DNA of 22,198 nt from an uncultured Collinsella sp. (lineage in GTDB: Bacteria > Actinomycetota > Coriobacteriia > Coriobacteriales > Coriobacteriaceae). Made by a program: the position numbers and the translations under genes. The stretch lies in assembly GCA_902495545.1 (NCBI GenBank), contig CABUXM010000031.1, positions 1-22,198 of the forward strand, read 5' to 3'. This document shows positions 7,034 to 14,928 of this stretch, in pieces. Each line of letters opens with the position of its first letter. Within the stretch, counting starts at the first letter, position 1. Below the pieces are notes generated by a model. It saw nothing but the letters and a program-made list of their open reading frames with translations, did no database searches and was not told the DNA's origin.

Positions 7034-8176
7034 GTGGTTAAGGCGCTCAAGATTGAGATATTCCTGCTATGCATGATTGTTCTTATCGGGCTTGCCGTGC
7101 GAAGTCGTCGCTCCTTGTTCTCGAGCACCCAGCAGCTCTTGTTTAGCATGTTTGGCTACACCTCTGCCGCGTACATATCATTCGATATGATCTGGACGCT
7201 TTCGGATGGTGTGGACGGCACGTTGGGCATTGCCGTCAACTGGATTTCAAACGCGGTTTCGTTTTCGCTCTTTGCCATCGCGTGTCTCATTTGGTTTATC
7301 TATTCCGAGACGGTGCAGGGTTCTCGCCTTTTGACCTCGCGCTATAGGGTGCTGCTTATAACGTTGCCTACGGCTCTGGTGGTCGTGCTGGCGTTTGCCA
7401 GTTACTGGACGCACGCCCTGTTCTACATCGATGCCCGTGGCGTGTACCGCCGCGGTGTCGCCTATATGATTCAGCCTATCGTGAGCTACTGCTACATCAT
7501 ATATACGTCCTTACACGCTTTTGTGCATTCCCTACGGGTTGAAAGCCTGCAAAAGAAGGCCATTTATCGAACTCTGGCATTCTTCGCCATTCCGGCCCTG
7601 GTGGGCGGTACCTTTCAGATCGTATACTCGGTGCCCGGCCTTTGTGTCGGCATAATGATTAGCATGTTGCTGCTCTACATCATCTACCAGGAGCAGCTAA
7701 TCTCGACCGACCCGTTGACTGGCCTCAACAATCGCAACCGTTTTGAGACCTACATGCTGTCGACCTTCTCAAATGTGGATCAGGCCGAAGATGTGTATCT
7801 GCTTATGATGGATGCCGACGGCTTTAAGCAGATTAACGATCGCTATGGACATGTGGAGGGCGACCATGCCCTCCAGGTCATATCCGCTGTGCTCAAAGAA
7901 GTCTGCGCGGCGTCTGGTGGCTTTATCGCACGTTATGGCGGCGATGAGTTCGTGGTGCTTCAAAAGGCGACGACGGAGCAGGATATCATGCATCTGTGCG
8001 CGACAATCAACGACGAGCTCGCGCGCGCCGAGGTTCCGTATCTGCTGCGGATGTCCATCGGCTATGCACGGGTTGGTGATGGCGTCGATTCCTGGCAAGA
8101 CTTGCTTCGCGCTGCCGACGCGGAGCTCTACCGTGTAAAGTACGAGAAGAAGAGCACCGGCGTTCAGATACGCTAG
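7034..8176 (+). CDS. Membrane-bound GGDEF protein, putative diguanylate cyclase
   Basis: A 380-aa protein. Residues 1-225 hold six to seven hydrophobic segments (about 7-22, 35-55, 70-92, 104-125, 143-165, 176-196, 200-220) with no recognised sensor family. A C-terminal GGDEF domain follows, with DPLTGLNNRNRF (226-237), DADGFKQIND (260-269) and the intact catalytic GGDEF at 302-306. An intact signature predicts synthesis of c-di-GMP from GTP. The inhibitory I-site RxxD expected just before the signature is absent (SGGF there), so product inhibition may be weak. Start choice: GTG at 7034 has AAGGGA nine bases upstream; a TTG at 7016 has no SD. There is no EAL partner nearby. It stands alone behind the hairpin cluster. 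Confidence 0.85.
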   Translation: MVKALKIEIFLLCMIVLIGLAVRSRRSLFSSTQQLLFSMFGYTSAAYISFDMIWTLSDGVDGTLGIAVNWISNAVSFSLFAIACLIWFIYSETVQGSRLLTSRYRVLLITLPTALVVVLAFASYWTHALFYIDARGVYRRGVAYMIQPIVSYCYIIYTSLHAFVHSLRVESLQKKAIYRTLAFFAIPALVGGTFQIVYSVPGLCVGIMISMLLLYIIYQEQLISTDPLTGLNNRNRFETYMLSTFSNVDQAEDVYLLMMDADGFKQINDRYGHVEGDHALQVISAVLKEVCAASGGFIARYGGDEFVVLQKATTEQDIMHLCATINDELARAEVPYLLRMSIGYARVGDGVDSWQDLLRAADAELYRVKYEKKSTGVQIR

Positions 8177-8275
8177 AAAAAAGGGCGAACGCTTGCGTGC
8201 GTGGCGGCCCTCAGCTCACCGATGTACTCCATTAAGATAAAGTGTGCGAACACCCTCTCTAAAAAGGTGGGCTTG

Positions 8276-9211
8276 CTAGACTTTTTTGGGTTTGTTGACG
8301 ATGATGATGCCGCCGCAGACCAACAGCAGGGCGACGATGACGGTAACGGGGCTCGTCCCGGCACCCTCGCCGAGCAGCAGCGCGCTCAGCAGCACACCAA
8401 AGACCGGGTTCATAAAGCCAAAGACCGAAACGCGGCTGACGGGGTTGACGGCAAGCAGACGCGACCATAGCGAGTACGCGACGGCGGAAATGAGTGCCAT
8501 ATACATGATGAGCGCGATGGCGGGGATGATCGCGGTGGGGGAGAGCGCACCACCCATCAAAAAGCCGATGGCGGTGAGGACCAGGCCGCCGACCAAGAAC
8601 TGCCAGCCGGCGAGCAAGACGCCGTCATGCTCGCGCGAAAAGATGCCAATGAGACAGGTCGAAAGGGCGCCCGCGACGGTGGAGGCCAGGATAAAGCCCT
8701 CGCCGTCGAGCGTAAAGCCAAAGGTACCATCCGCGCCCGAAAGGTTGACGAGTGCGACACCGGCAAAGCCCAGTACGCAGCCAAGCACCTTGGCCGTATT
8801 GAGCCTCTCGGTGCGAAATGCCAAGGCGGCAAAGAGGATGGCTAGGAAGTTGGCGCTGGCCTCGATGATGGAGCTCGACATGGCGCTGGCGCGCGAGAGG
8901 CCCAGATAGAAAAAGAAGTACTGCCCGATAGTCTGGAAGAGCGACAAGACAAAGATGGGCTTGATGTCGCGCGCTTGCGGTATGAGGGGGCGGCGTTGGG
9001 CCGCGCTCATCCCAACGATAACCAGGGCGCCGGCAAGCGTAAAGCGTAAACCTGCAAAGAGCAGCTGCGAAGCGCTGTCGTGCGCCGGGATACCAAAGAG
9101 TGCGTAGCCGATCTTGATGCAGGGAAAGGCCGATCCCCAGAGTGCACAGCAAACAAGACAGCCCAGGATGAGTCCGGGCAGGGTGGCGAGATACGGCTTG
9201 CGGCTTTCCAT
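8276..9211 (-). CDS. EamA/DMT-family transporter
   Basis: A 311-aa membrane protein with ten predicted helices in two repeated EamA halves. Seen in the first half: LWGSAFPCIKIGY near the N terminus and FAGLRFTLAGALV. In the second half: SAVAYSLWSRLLAVNPVSRVS and FMNPVFGVLLSALLLGEG, ending with a short PKKV tail. The family moves amino acids, nucleosides or other metabolites, mostly outward; the substrate cannot be assigned here. The start is ATG at 9211, with AGGAAGGA on the minus strand close upstream; the ORF extends 14 codons further but into the purL terminator. It lies behind purL, only 26 bases past that terminator's T-tract, so its expression is probably tied to readthrough or to a promoter overlapping the terminator. 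Confidence 0.85.
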   Translation of the reverse strand: MESRKPYLATLPGLILGCLVCCALWGSAFPCIKIGYALFGIPAHDSASQLLFAGLRFTLAGALVIVGMSAAQRRPLIPQARDIKPIFVLSLFQTIGQYFFFYLGLSRASAMSSSIIEASANFLAILFAALAFRTERLNTAKVLGCVLGFAGVALVNLSGADGTFGFTLDGEGFILASTVAGALSTCLIGIFSREHDGVLLAGWQFLVGGLVLTAIGFLMGGALSPTAIIPAIALIMYMALISAVAYSLWSRLLAVNPVSRVSVFGFMNPVFGVLLSALLLGEGAGTSPVTVIVALLLVCGGIIIVNKPKKV

Positions 9212-9236
9212 GATGTCCTTCCTACATGCGCGAAGC

Positions 9237-9273
9237 AAAAAAGAACCCGCCACCGGATGTGTCGGTGGCGGGT
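9237..9273 (-). terminator. Rho-independent terminator of purL (possible attenuator of the EamA gene)
   Basis: Read on the minus strand, an 11-bp perfect stem (9273-9263 with 9255-9245; arms ACCCGCCACCG and CGGTGGCGGGT) with a 7-base loop is followed by TCTTTTTT (9244-9237). This is the clearest intrinsic terminator in the window. It starts 38 bases after the purL stop and ends 26 bases before the EamA start. Confidence 0.88.
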
Positions 9274-9278
9274 GTTGT

Positions 9279-9305
9279 TACCCGAAGGGATTGTACCCGA
9301 TGGGA
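9279..9305. repeat. Imperfect 12-bp direct repeat between purL and its terminator
   Basis: TACCCGAAGGGA (9279-9290) and TACCCGATGGGA (9294-9305) differ at one base and are spaced 15 bp apart. Each contains a short inverted repeat (CCC, three bases, GGG). On the minus strand the gap between them holds TACAAT (9295-9290), a good -10 hexamer, with only a weak -35 candidate (TTCGCT, 9319-9314). They could be operator half-sites of an internal promoter for the EamA gene, or chance. Confidence 0.35.
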
Positions 9306-9310
9306 AAGGT

Positions 9311-12300
9311 TTAAGCGAAGTAGGCCACGCCGCTCTCAAAGATCGGCATGAACTTATCGCCGGGGACATGCTCGGGCACGTTGCGGTACAGGTTGTCGCC
9401 GCGACGCTCGGCATGGCCCATCTTGCCCAGGACGCGGCCGTCGGGGCTCGTGATGCCCTCGATGGCGAGTACGGAGCCGTTGGGGTTGACGGAAAGATCC
9501 ATGCTGGGCTTGCCGTCCTCGCCCACGTACTGCGTGGCGACCTGGCCGTTGGCGATCAGCTGGGCGAGCACATCGTCATTGGCGACAAAGCGGCCCTCGC
9601 CGTGGCTGATGGCGACGGTGTAGGGGTCGTCCAGGCTGCACTGCGACAGCCACGGGGACAAGTTGGACGAGATGCGGGTGCGCACCAGACGGCTCTGGTG
9701 GCGACCGATGGTGTTGAACGTCAACGTGGGCGCATCGGGCGTGGCGTCGACGATGTCGCCGTAGGGCACCAGGCCGAGCTTGATCAGGGCCTGGAAGCCG
9801 TTGCAGATGCCCAGCATCAGGCCATCGCGGGCCTTGAGCAGGTCGCGGACTGCCTCGGTGACCTCGGGAGCGCGGAAGAACGCCGTGATGAACTTGGCGG
9901 AGCCGTCGGGCTCGTCGCCGCCCGAGAAGCCGCCGGGGATCATGACGATCTGGCTTGCGCGGATGCGGCGGGCAAGCTCGTGGGTGCTCTCGGCGACGGC
10001 CTCGGGCGTGAGGTTGTTGATCACGAAGGTGTCGGCCTCGGCGCCGGCGGCACGGAAGGCGCGGGCGCTATCGTACTCGCAGTTGTTTCCGGGGAACACG
10101 GGGATAACCACGCGCGGGCGGGCGATCTTGGCGCCGCCGTACACGTGGATGTCCTTGGCGCGGAAGTCGATGGTCTCGACCTCGGCGGTCTCGCCGGCGC
10201 TGCGATAGGCAAAGACGCCCTCGATGCCGCTCTCCCAGGCCTCCTGGAGCTCGGAGAGCTCGATGACTTCGGAACCGGTGTCGATGACATAGCCCTCGAC
10301 GGTGGTGCCCAGGGGCTCGACGACAACGCCGTCGGCGACCTCGGGCAGCTCGGCATCCTCGGCGAGCTCGACGATAAAGCTGCCGTAGAGCGGGGTGAAG
10401 AGGCTCTCCACGTCTACATCCTCGGCAAGCTCGATACCGATCTGGTTACCGACGCACATCTTAAAGAGGCTCTCGGCGCCGCAGCCGTAGCCGGGCGTGG
10501 AGATGGCCAGGGCGTTGCCGGTAGCAGTGAGCGCCTCGACGGCGTCAAACGCGGCGAGCAGCTGCTGAGCATCGGGGCGGTAGTCCTCGCCATAGATGGC
10601 GGGGGCGATGCGGACGACGCGGTGCGTGAGGCCCTTGAACTCGGGCGAGACGGCGCGGGCGGCCTTGCCCACGGCGACGGCGAAGCTGATCAGGGTCGGC
10701 GGAACGTTGAGCTCGCCGGCCTCGTCCTCAAACGAGCCGCTCATGGAATCCTTGCCACCGATGGCGCCGGCACCCAGGTCGACCTGGGCCATAAGGGCAC
10801 CCAGGACGGCGGCCATGGGCTTGCCCCAGCGCTCTGCCTCGGTGCGCAGGCGCTCGAAGTACTCCTGGAAGGAGAGGTAGGCGCGCTTGTGCTCAAAGCC
10901 GGCGGCAACGAGCTTGGCGATGGACTCGACCACGGACAGGTAGGCGCCCGCAAACTGGTCGGCCTCCATCAGATAGGGGTTGAAGCCCCATGCCATGGCA
11001 CTCGCCGTGGTGGTCTCGCCGTCCACGGGGAACTTGGCGACCATGGCCGAGCTGGGGGTGAGCTGCGTCTTGCCGCCAAAGGGCATGAGCACGGTCGCGG
11101 CGCCGATGGTGGAGTCGAAGCGCTCGGAAAGGCCCTTGTTGGAAGCGACGTTGAGGTCGGTGACAAGCGAGGTCATGCGCTCGGCGAGCGTGGTGCCGGC
11201 CCAGCTTGGCTGCCACACGCTACGGGCGCACACGTGGGCGACCTGGTGCTTGGGTGCGCCGTTGGAGTTGAGGAACTCGCGGGACAGGTCGACGATGGCG
11301 ACGCCGTTCCAGGCCATGCGCATGCGCGGCTCGGCGGTAACCTCGGCGATAACGGTCGCCTCGAGGTTCTCCTCAGCGGCGTAGCCCATGAACTCCTCGA
11401 CGTCACCGTCGGCGACGGCACAGGCCATGCGCTCCTGGGACTCAGAGATAGCGAGCTCGGTGCCGTCCAGGCCGTCGTACTTCTTGGTCACGGTATCAAG
11501 GTCGACATACAGGCCGTCGGCAAGCTCGCCCACGGCGACCGAGACGCCGCCGGCGCCAAAGTCGTTGCAGCGCTTGATCAGACGGCAGGCGTCGCCGCGG
11601 CGGAACAGGCGCTGCAGCTTGCGCTCGACAGGGGCGTTGCCCTTCTGGACCTCAGCACCCGAGGTCTCGATGGACTCGGTGTTCTGGGTCTTGGAGGAGC
11701 CGGTGGCGCCACCGATGCCATCGCGGCCGGTGCGGCCGCCCAGCAGGATGATCTTGTCGGTGGGGGCAGGGCACTCGCGACGAACGTGGTTTGCCGGGGT
11801 AGCGCCCACGACGGCGCCAACCTCCATGCGCTTGGCCACGTAACCGGGGTGATAGAGTTCGTTGACCTGACCGGTGGCAAGGCCGATCTGGTTGCCGTAG
11901 CTGGAGTAGCCGGCGGCGGCAGTGGTCACGAGCTTGCGCTGCGGCAGCTTGCCCTCGAGCGTCTCGGAAACCGGGACGGTGGGGTCGCCGGCGCCGGTGA
12001 CGCGCATGGCCTGGTACACATAGCTGCGGCCCGAGAGCGGGTCGCGGATGGCGCCGCCCACGCAGGTGGCGGCACCGCCGAAGGGCTCGATCTCGGTCGG
12101 GTGGTTGTGGGTCTCGTTCTTAAAGAGGAACAGCCAGTCCTGGTCCTCGCCATCGACATCGACCTTCACCTTGACGGTGCAGGCGTTGATCTCCTCGGAC
12201 TCGTCGACATCGGTCATGACGCCGGTCTTCTTAAGGTACTTGGCGCCGATGGTGCCCATGTCCATGAGGCAGACGGGCTTGGCGTCGCGGCCGAGTTCGT

Positions 12301-13057
12301 GGCGCATCTCCATGTAGCGGTCGAAGGCTTGCTGCACCACGGCGTCGTCGATCGTCACGTCGTCCAGGACGGTGCCGAAGGTGGTGTGGCGGCAGTGGTC
12401 GGACCAGTAGGTGTCGATCACGCGGATCTCGGTGATGGTGGGGTCGCGGTCCTCATCGCGGAAGTACTGCTGGCAGAAGGCGATGTCCGCCTCGTCCATG
12501 GCAAGGCCGCGATCGGCGATAAAGGCGGCAAGGCCGGCCTCGTCGAGCTCGCGGAAGCCGTCGAGCACCTCGACGGGCTGGGGCTCGGGGGTCTCCATGT
12601 ACAGCGTCTCGGGCAGGTCGAGCGAGGCGATGCGCGCCTCGACGGGGTTCACCACGTAGTGCTTGATGGCATCGATGGCGGCCTCGTCCAGAGCGCCCGA
12701 GATCATATAGACCTTGGCGGAGCGCACGGCGGGGCGCTCGCCCTGGCTGATGAGCTGCACACACTCGCTGGCGGAGTCGGCGCGCTGGTCAAACTGGCCA
12801 GGCAGGAATTCGACGGCAAAGACGGCGCCATCGCTTGCGGGGAGCTCGTCGTAGGTCACATCGACCTGGGGCTCGCTAAAGACGGTCGGCACGCAGGAGC
12901 GGAAAAGCTCCTCGTCGATGCCCTCGACGTCGTAGCGGTTGATGATCCTCAGGGCCTCGATGCCCTTGATGCCGAGAATTTCGGTCAGCTCGCCCTTGAG
13001 CTGCTGAGCCTCGACGTCGAACCCGGGTTTCTTCTCCACGTAGATACGAGAGACCAT
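9311..13057 (-). CDS. purL: Phosphoribosylformylglycinamidine synthase, single-chain form (FGAM synthase)
   Basis: A 1248-aa enzyme of purine synthesis: FGAR + ATP + glutamine to FGAM. The N-terminal third includes SDHCRHTTFGTV. The first AIRS-like half has HNHPTEIEPFGGAATCVGG, the nucleotide-binding loop. A second AIRS-like half follows (GGKDSMSGSFED). The C-terminal glutaminase domain begins at about residue 995 with VVIPVFPGNNCEYD. Its nucleophile is C1085 in GICNGFQ, and H1215/E1217 in MGHAERR fit the catalytic His/Glu of the class. All catalytic residues seen are intact. The start is ATG at 13057 (MVSRIYVEKK); the 40 codons upstream are Arg-rich and unlike PurL. Most Actinobacteria split this enzyme into PurS, PurQ and PurL, so the long form is notable if the host is actinobacterial. 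No other pur gene is adjacent. Confidence 0.96.
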   Translation of the reverse strand: MVSRIYVEKKPGFDVEAQQLKGELTEILGIKGIEALRIINRYDVEGIDEELFRSCVPTVFSEPQVDVTYDELPASDGAVFAVEFLPGQFDQRADSASECVQLISQGERPAVRSAKVYMISGALDEAAIDAIKHYVVNPVEARIASLDLPETLYMETPEPQPVEVLDGFRELDEAGLAAFIADRGLAMDEADIAFCQQYFRDEDRDPTITEIRVIDTYWSDHCRHTTFGTVLDDVTIDDAVVQQAFDRYMEMRHELGRDAKPVCLMDMGTIGAKYLKKTGVMTDVDESEEINACTVKVKVDVDGEDQDWLFLFKNETHNHPTEIEPFGGAATCVGGAIRDPLSGRSYVYQAMRVTGAGDPTVPVSETLEGKLPQRKLVTTAAAGYSSYGNQIGLATGQVNELYHPGYVAKRMEVGAVVGATPANHVRRECPAPTDKIILLGGRTGRDGIGGATGSSKTQNTESIETSGAEVQKGNAPVERKLQRLFRRGDACRLIKRCNDFGAGGVSVAVGELADGLYVDLDTVTKKYDGLDGTELAISESQERMACAVADGDVEEFMGYAAEENLEATVIAEVTAEPRMRMAWNGVAIVDLSREFLNSNGAPKHQVAHVCARSVWQPSWAGTTLAERMTSLVTDLNVASNKGLSERFDSTIGAATVLMPFGGKTQLTPSSAMVAKFPVDGETTTASAMAWGFNPYLMEADQFAGAYLSVVESIAKLVAAGFEHKRAYLSFQEYFERLRTEAERWGKPMAAVLGALMAQVDLGAGAIGGKDSMSGSFEDEAGELNVPPTLISFAVAVGKAARAVSPEFKGLTHRVVRIAPAIYGEDYRPDAQQLLAAFDAVEALTATGNALAISTPGYGCGAESLFKMCVGNQIGIELAEDVDVESLFTPLYGSFIVELAEDAELPEVADGVVVEPLGTTVEGYVIDTGSEVIELSELQEAWESGIEGVFAYRSAGETAEVETIDFRAKDIHVYGGAKIARPRVVIPVFPGNNCEYDSARAFRAAGAEADTFVINNLTPEAVAESTHELARRIRASQIVMIPGGFSGGDEPDGSAKFITAFFRAPEVTEAVRDLLKARDGLMLGICNGFQALIKLGLVPYGDIVDATPDAPTLTFNTIGRHQSRLVRTRISSNLSPWLSQCSLDDPYTVAISHGEGRFVANDDVLAQLIANGQVATQYVGEDGKPSMDLSVNPNGSVLAIEGITSPDGRVLGKMGHAERRGDNLYRNVPEHVPGDKFMPIFESGVAYFA

Positions 13058-13066
13058 TGGTTCCTG

Positions 13067-13090
13067 CCTTCCTGATCGCCTTCCTGATCG
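13067..13090 (-). repeat. Tandem 12-bp repeat carrying duplicated Shine-Dalgarno sequences before purL
   Basis: On the minus strand CGATCAGGAAGG occurs twice back to back (13090-13079 and 13078-13067). Each copy ends in AGGAAGG. The copy nearer the gene places AGGAAGG 9 bases before the purL ATG, a good spacing; the other lies 21 bases away. A further AGGAA is only 3 bases from the start. Confidence 0.8.
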
Positions 13091-13253
13091 GTTGGGCGTA
13101 CGGTACGGTATGCGGCAGCGGTCGGTTTGCGGGGTCTGCCCTGCGGTCGCCTTGAGCCACATGTTTGTAAACCTCACTATGATACGACAGCTCGCGGCGC
13201 GGTGAGGACGGCGAGGGTGCTACAGTGAAGCGCAAACAAGAGAAAGGCATCAC
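13091..13253. promoter_or_regulatory. Divergent upstream region of purL and the cation/proton antiporter
   Basis: The two genes diverge here, so promoters for both are expected. A TATGAT hexamer on the plus strand (13178-13183) is the best -10 candidate for the antiporter; the nearest TTGAGC is about 20 bases upstream, which is too far for a standard promoter. On the minus strand TATCAT in the same stretch could serve purL. I saw no purine-riboswitch-like core. The AGAAAGG SD before 13254 is clear. Confidence 0.35.
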
Positions 13254-14816
13254 ATGGCATTCGTTTCGCTCGCCATCATCGCACTCGTGGCCTTTGCAAG
13301 CCCCTTTATCGCCTCGGCGATTCCTGGAAAACCCGTTCCCGAGACGGTCTTTTTGCTCGTGCTCGGCGCGGTGCTGGGACCCCATATGCTCGGCGTCATC
13401 CATGTAGATGCCGAGGTCTCGCTTGTGTCCGAGCTCGGTCTGGCCTTTTTGTTCCTGCTTGCCGGCTTTGAGATCGATCCCAAGAGCATCACGGGTGTCG
13501 AGGGGCGCTACGGCTTGGCAACGTGGGTCGTCACGTTTGGTATCGCCTGGCTTGCCGTGCGCTTTACCCCGTGGTTCTCGGTCAGCCATTTCGACGGTAT
13601 CGCCGTGACGCTTGCCCTCACTTCTACGGCGCTCGGCACGCTCGTGCCCATCATGCGTGAGCGTTCACTTGTCGGAACGCGCGTGGGCGACTCGATTCTC
13701 GCGTATGGCACCTGGGGCGAGCTCGGCCCCGTGCTTGCCATGTCGGTGCTGCTGTCTGCCCGTACCGGCATCCAAACGCTCGTGATTCTTGGCCTGTTTG
13801 CGGTGGTCTGCGTGTTGCTTGCCGTGGTCCCAAGCCGCTCCAAGCGCGTCGGCAGCCGCTTCTTTGCGTTTGTCGAGGAACGCGCCGATACCACGTCGCA
13901 GACCTTCGTGCGCCTGACGGTGCTCATCCTGGTCACACTCGTGGCTTTCTCGGCCGTCTTTGATCTCGACATTGTGTTGGGTTCTTTTGCCGCCGGCTTT
14001 GTCTTGCGCTACATCATCCCCGAGGGCAACCATACGCTCGAGACCAAGCTCGACGGCCTGGCCTACGGCTTTTTGATTCCGGTGTTCTTTACCGTATCGG
14101 GCGCAAAGATCGACCTGACGGCCGTGGCGTCGCGCCCGGGTCTGCTCGTGGGCTTTATCGTGGCGTTGCTGATTATTCGTGCCGTGCCCATTCTTATTTC
14201 TATGAGCATTTGCCCTGCGACGCGCGATGTGTCGGCGTATGGTCGCATTACCGTGGCCCTGTACTGCACCACGGCGCTGCCGATCATCGTTGCCGTGACG
14301 AGCGTTGCCGTCAACGCGGGCGCGCTGTCGCAAGACATCGCGTCGGTTATGGTTGCCGCCGGCGCCATCACGGTGTTCTTGATGCCATTGCTCGCGCAGC
14401 TCTTCTACCGCGTGGTGGATGCCGCACCGGTCGCCGCCGTGGCAGAGGTCGCCGAGCATCCATCCGATGCGCTCGACATCCTGCGCGCCCATCACGATTT
14501 GGCGAGCCTGCTCGCACGCGAGCACGAGCTGCTGACCTCGCATGGTCACGGGCGAACGCTCGACGGCATGCCTACGATTGATTCTATTGCCGACCGTCTC
14601 TCGGCCGAAGCGGCGAGTGGCCGCATCGATGCTCGCATCGTGGACGCTGCCCATTTGCTGGCCGAGAAGACCTATGGTGACGAGATTGACCCCGGCAAGC
14701 TCACCCCGCGCGAGCGCCGTCGCTTGGAGCGCGCCAAGCTCGCCGTGCGCGAATACCGCCGCCGCATGCTGGAGCTCTATGCACGCGATGAGGCCCAGGA
14801 CGACGACGGCAAGTAG
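13254..14816 (+). CDS. Monovalent cation/proton antiporter (CPA2/KefB-like) with a C-terminal helical tail
   Basis: A 520-aa protein. Residues 1-390 form the Na+/H+-exchanger membrane domain with about 12 helices: PETVFLLVLGAVLGPHMLG (29-47), FLFLLAGFEIDPK (65-77), TSTALGTLVPIMRERSLVGT (123-142), and SGAKIDL near 282. At the site where CPA2 members usually have Q-D or D-D in the transport helix, this protein reads G155-E156, leaving one acidic residue. Residues 391-520 are soluble, very charged and probably helical, with a PRERRRLERAKL segment at 484-495. No TrkA-N (RCK) nucleotide-binding fold is visible, unlike KefB/KefC. The role is probably pH or cation balance by exchange with protons; the ion is not predictable. 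AAAGG lies seven bases before the ATG. It is monocistronic, ending at a bidirectional terminator. Confidence 0.87.
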   Translation: MAFVSLAIIALVAFASPFIASAIPGKPVPETVFLLVLGAVLGPHMLGVIHVDAEVSLVSELGLAFLFLLAGFEIDPKSITGVEGRYGLATWVVTFGIAWLAVRFTPWFSVSHFDGIAVTLALTSTALGTLVPIMRERSLVGTRVGDSILAYGTWGELGPVLAMSVLLSARTGIQTLVILGLFAVVCVLLAVVPSRSKRVGSRFFAFVEERADTTSQTFVRLTVLILVTLVAFSAVFDLDIVLGSFAAGFVLRYIIPEGNHTLETKLDGLAYGFLIPVFFTVSGAKIDLTAVASRPGLLVGFIVALLIIRAVPILISMSICPATRDVSAYGRITVALYCTTALPIIVAVTSVAVNAGALSQDIASVMVAAGAITVFLMPLLAQLFYRVVDAAPVAAVAEVAEHPSDALDILRAHHDLASLLAREHELLTSHGHGRTLDGMPTIDSIADRLSAEAASGRIDARIVDAAHLLAEKTYGDEIDPGKLTPRERRRLERAKLAVREYRRRMLELYARDEAQDDDGK

Positions 14817-14854
14817 CAAGGAATGTCGGGATACGGGTTCCGTCCAAATAATAG

Positions 14855-14896
14855 AAGGCGCGCTGCCTGCGGTTGATGCAGGCAACGCGCCTTTTG
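14855..14896 (+). terminator. Bidirectional terminator between the antiporter gene and hom
   Basis: AAGGCGCG (14855-14862) and TGCCTGC (14864-14870) pair with GCAGGCA (14878-14884) and CGCGCCTT (14886-14893), separated by one mismatch, around a GGTTGAT loop. TTTTGCGTT follows on the plus strand, and TTCTATTATTTGG on the minus strand. It lies 38 bases after the antiporter stop and 35 bases after the hom stop, so it can end both convergent transcripts. Confidence 0.85.
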
Positions 14897-14928
14897 CGTT
14901 GAGCTTCGTTGAGGTTCGAAGTAGTGGA

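Noticed and set aside
8177..8275. Possible terminator between the GGDEF and EamA genes
   Set aside because: Only 4-5 bp imperfect stems (for example CACC with GGTG near 8250-8270) and no matching T-tract; too weak to call.
9080..13075. Plus-strand open frame of 1331 codons antisense to purL
   Set aside because: It mirrors purL codons in a GC-rich genome; the product is a Gly/Ala/Asp/Val/Leu-rich low-information sequence without any domain, and purL on the other strand has full catalytic motifs.
13058..13177. 40-codon N-terminal extension of purL
   Set aside because: The Arg/Pro-rich extension is not PurL-like and contains the tandem SD repeat; ATG at 13057 has a proper SD.
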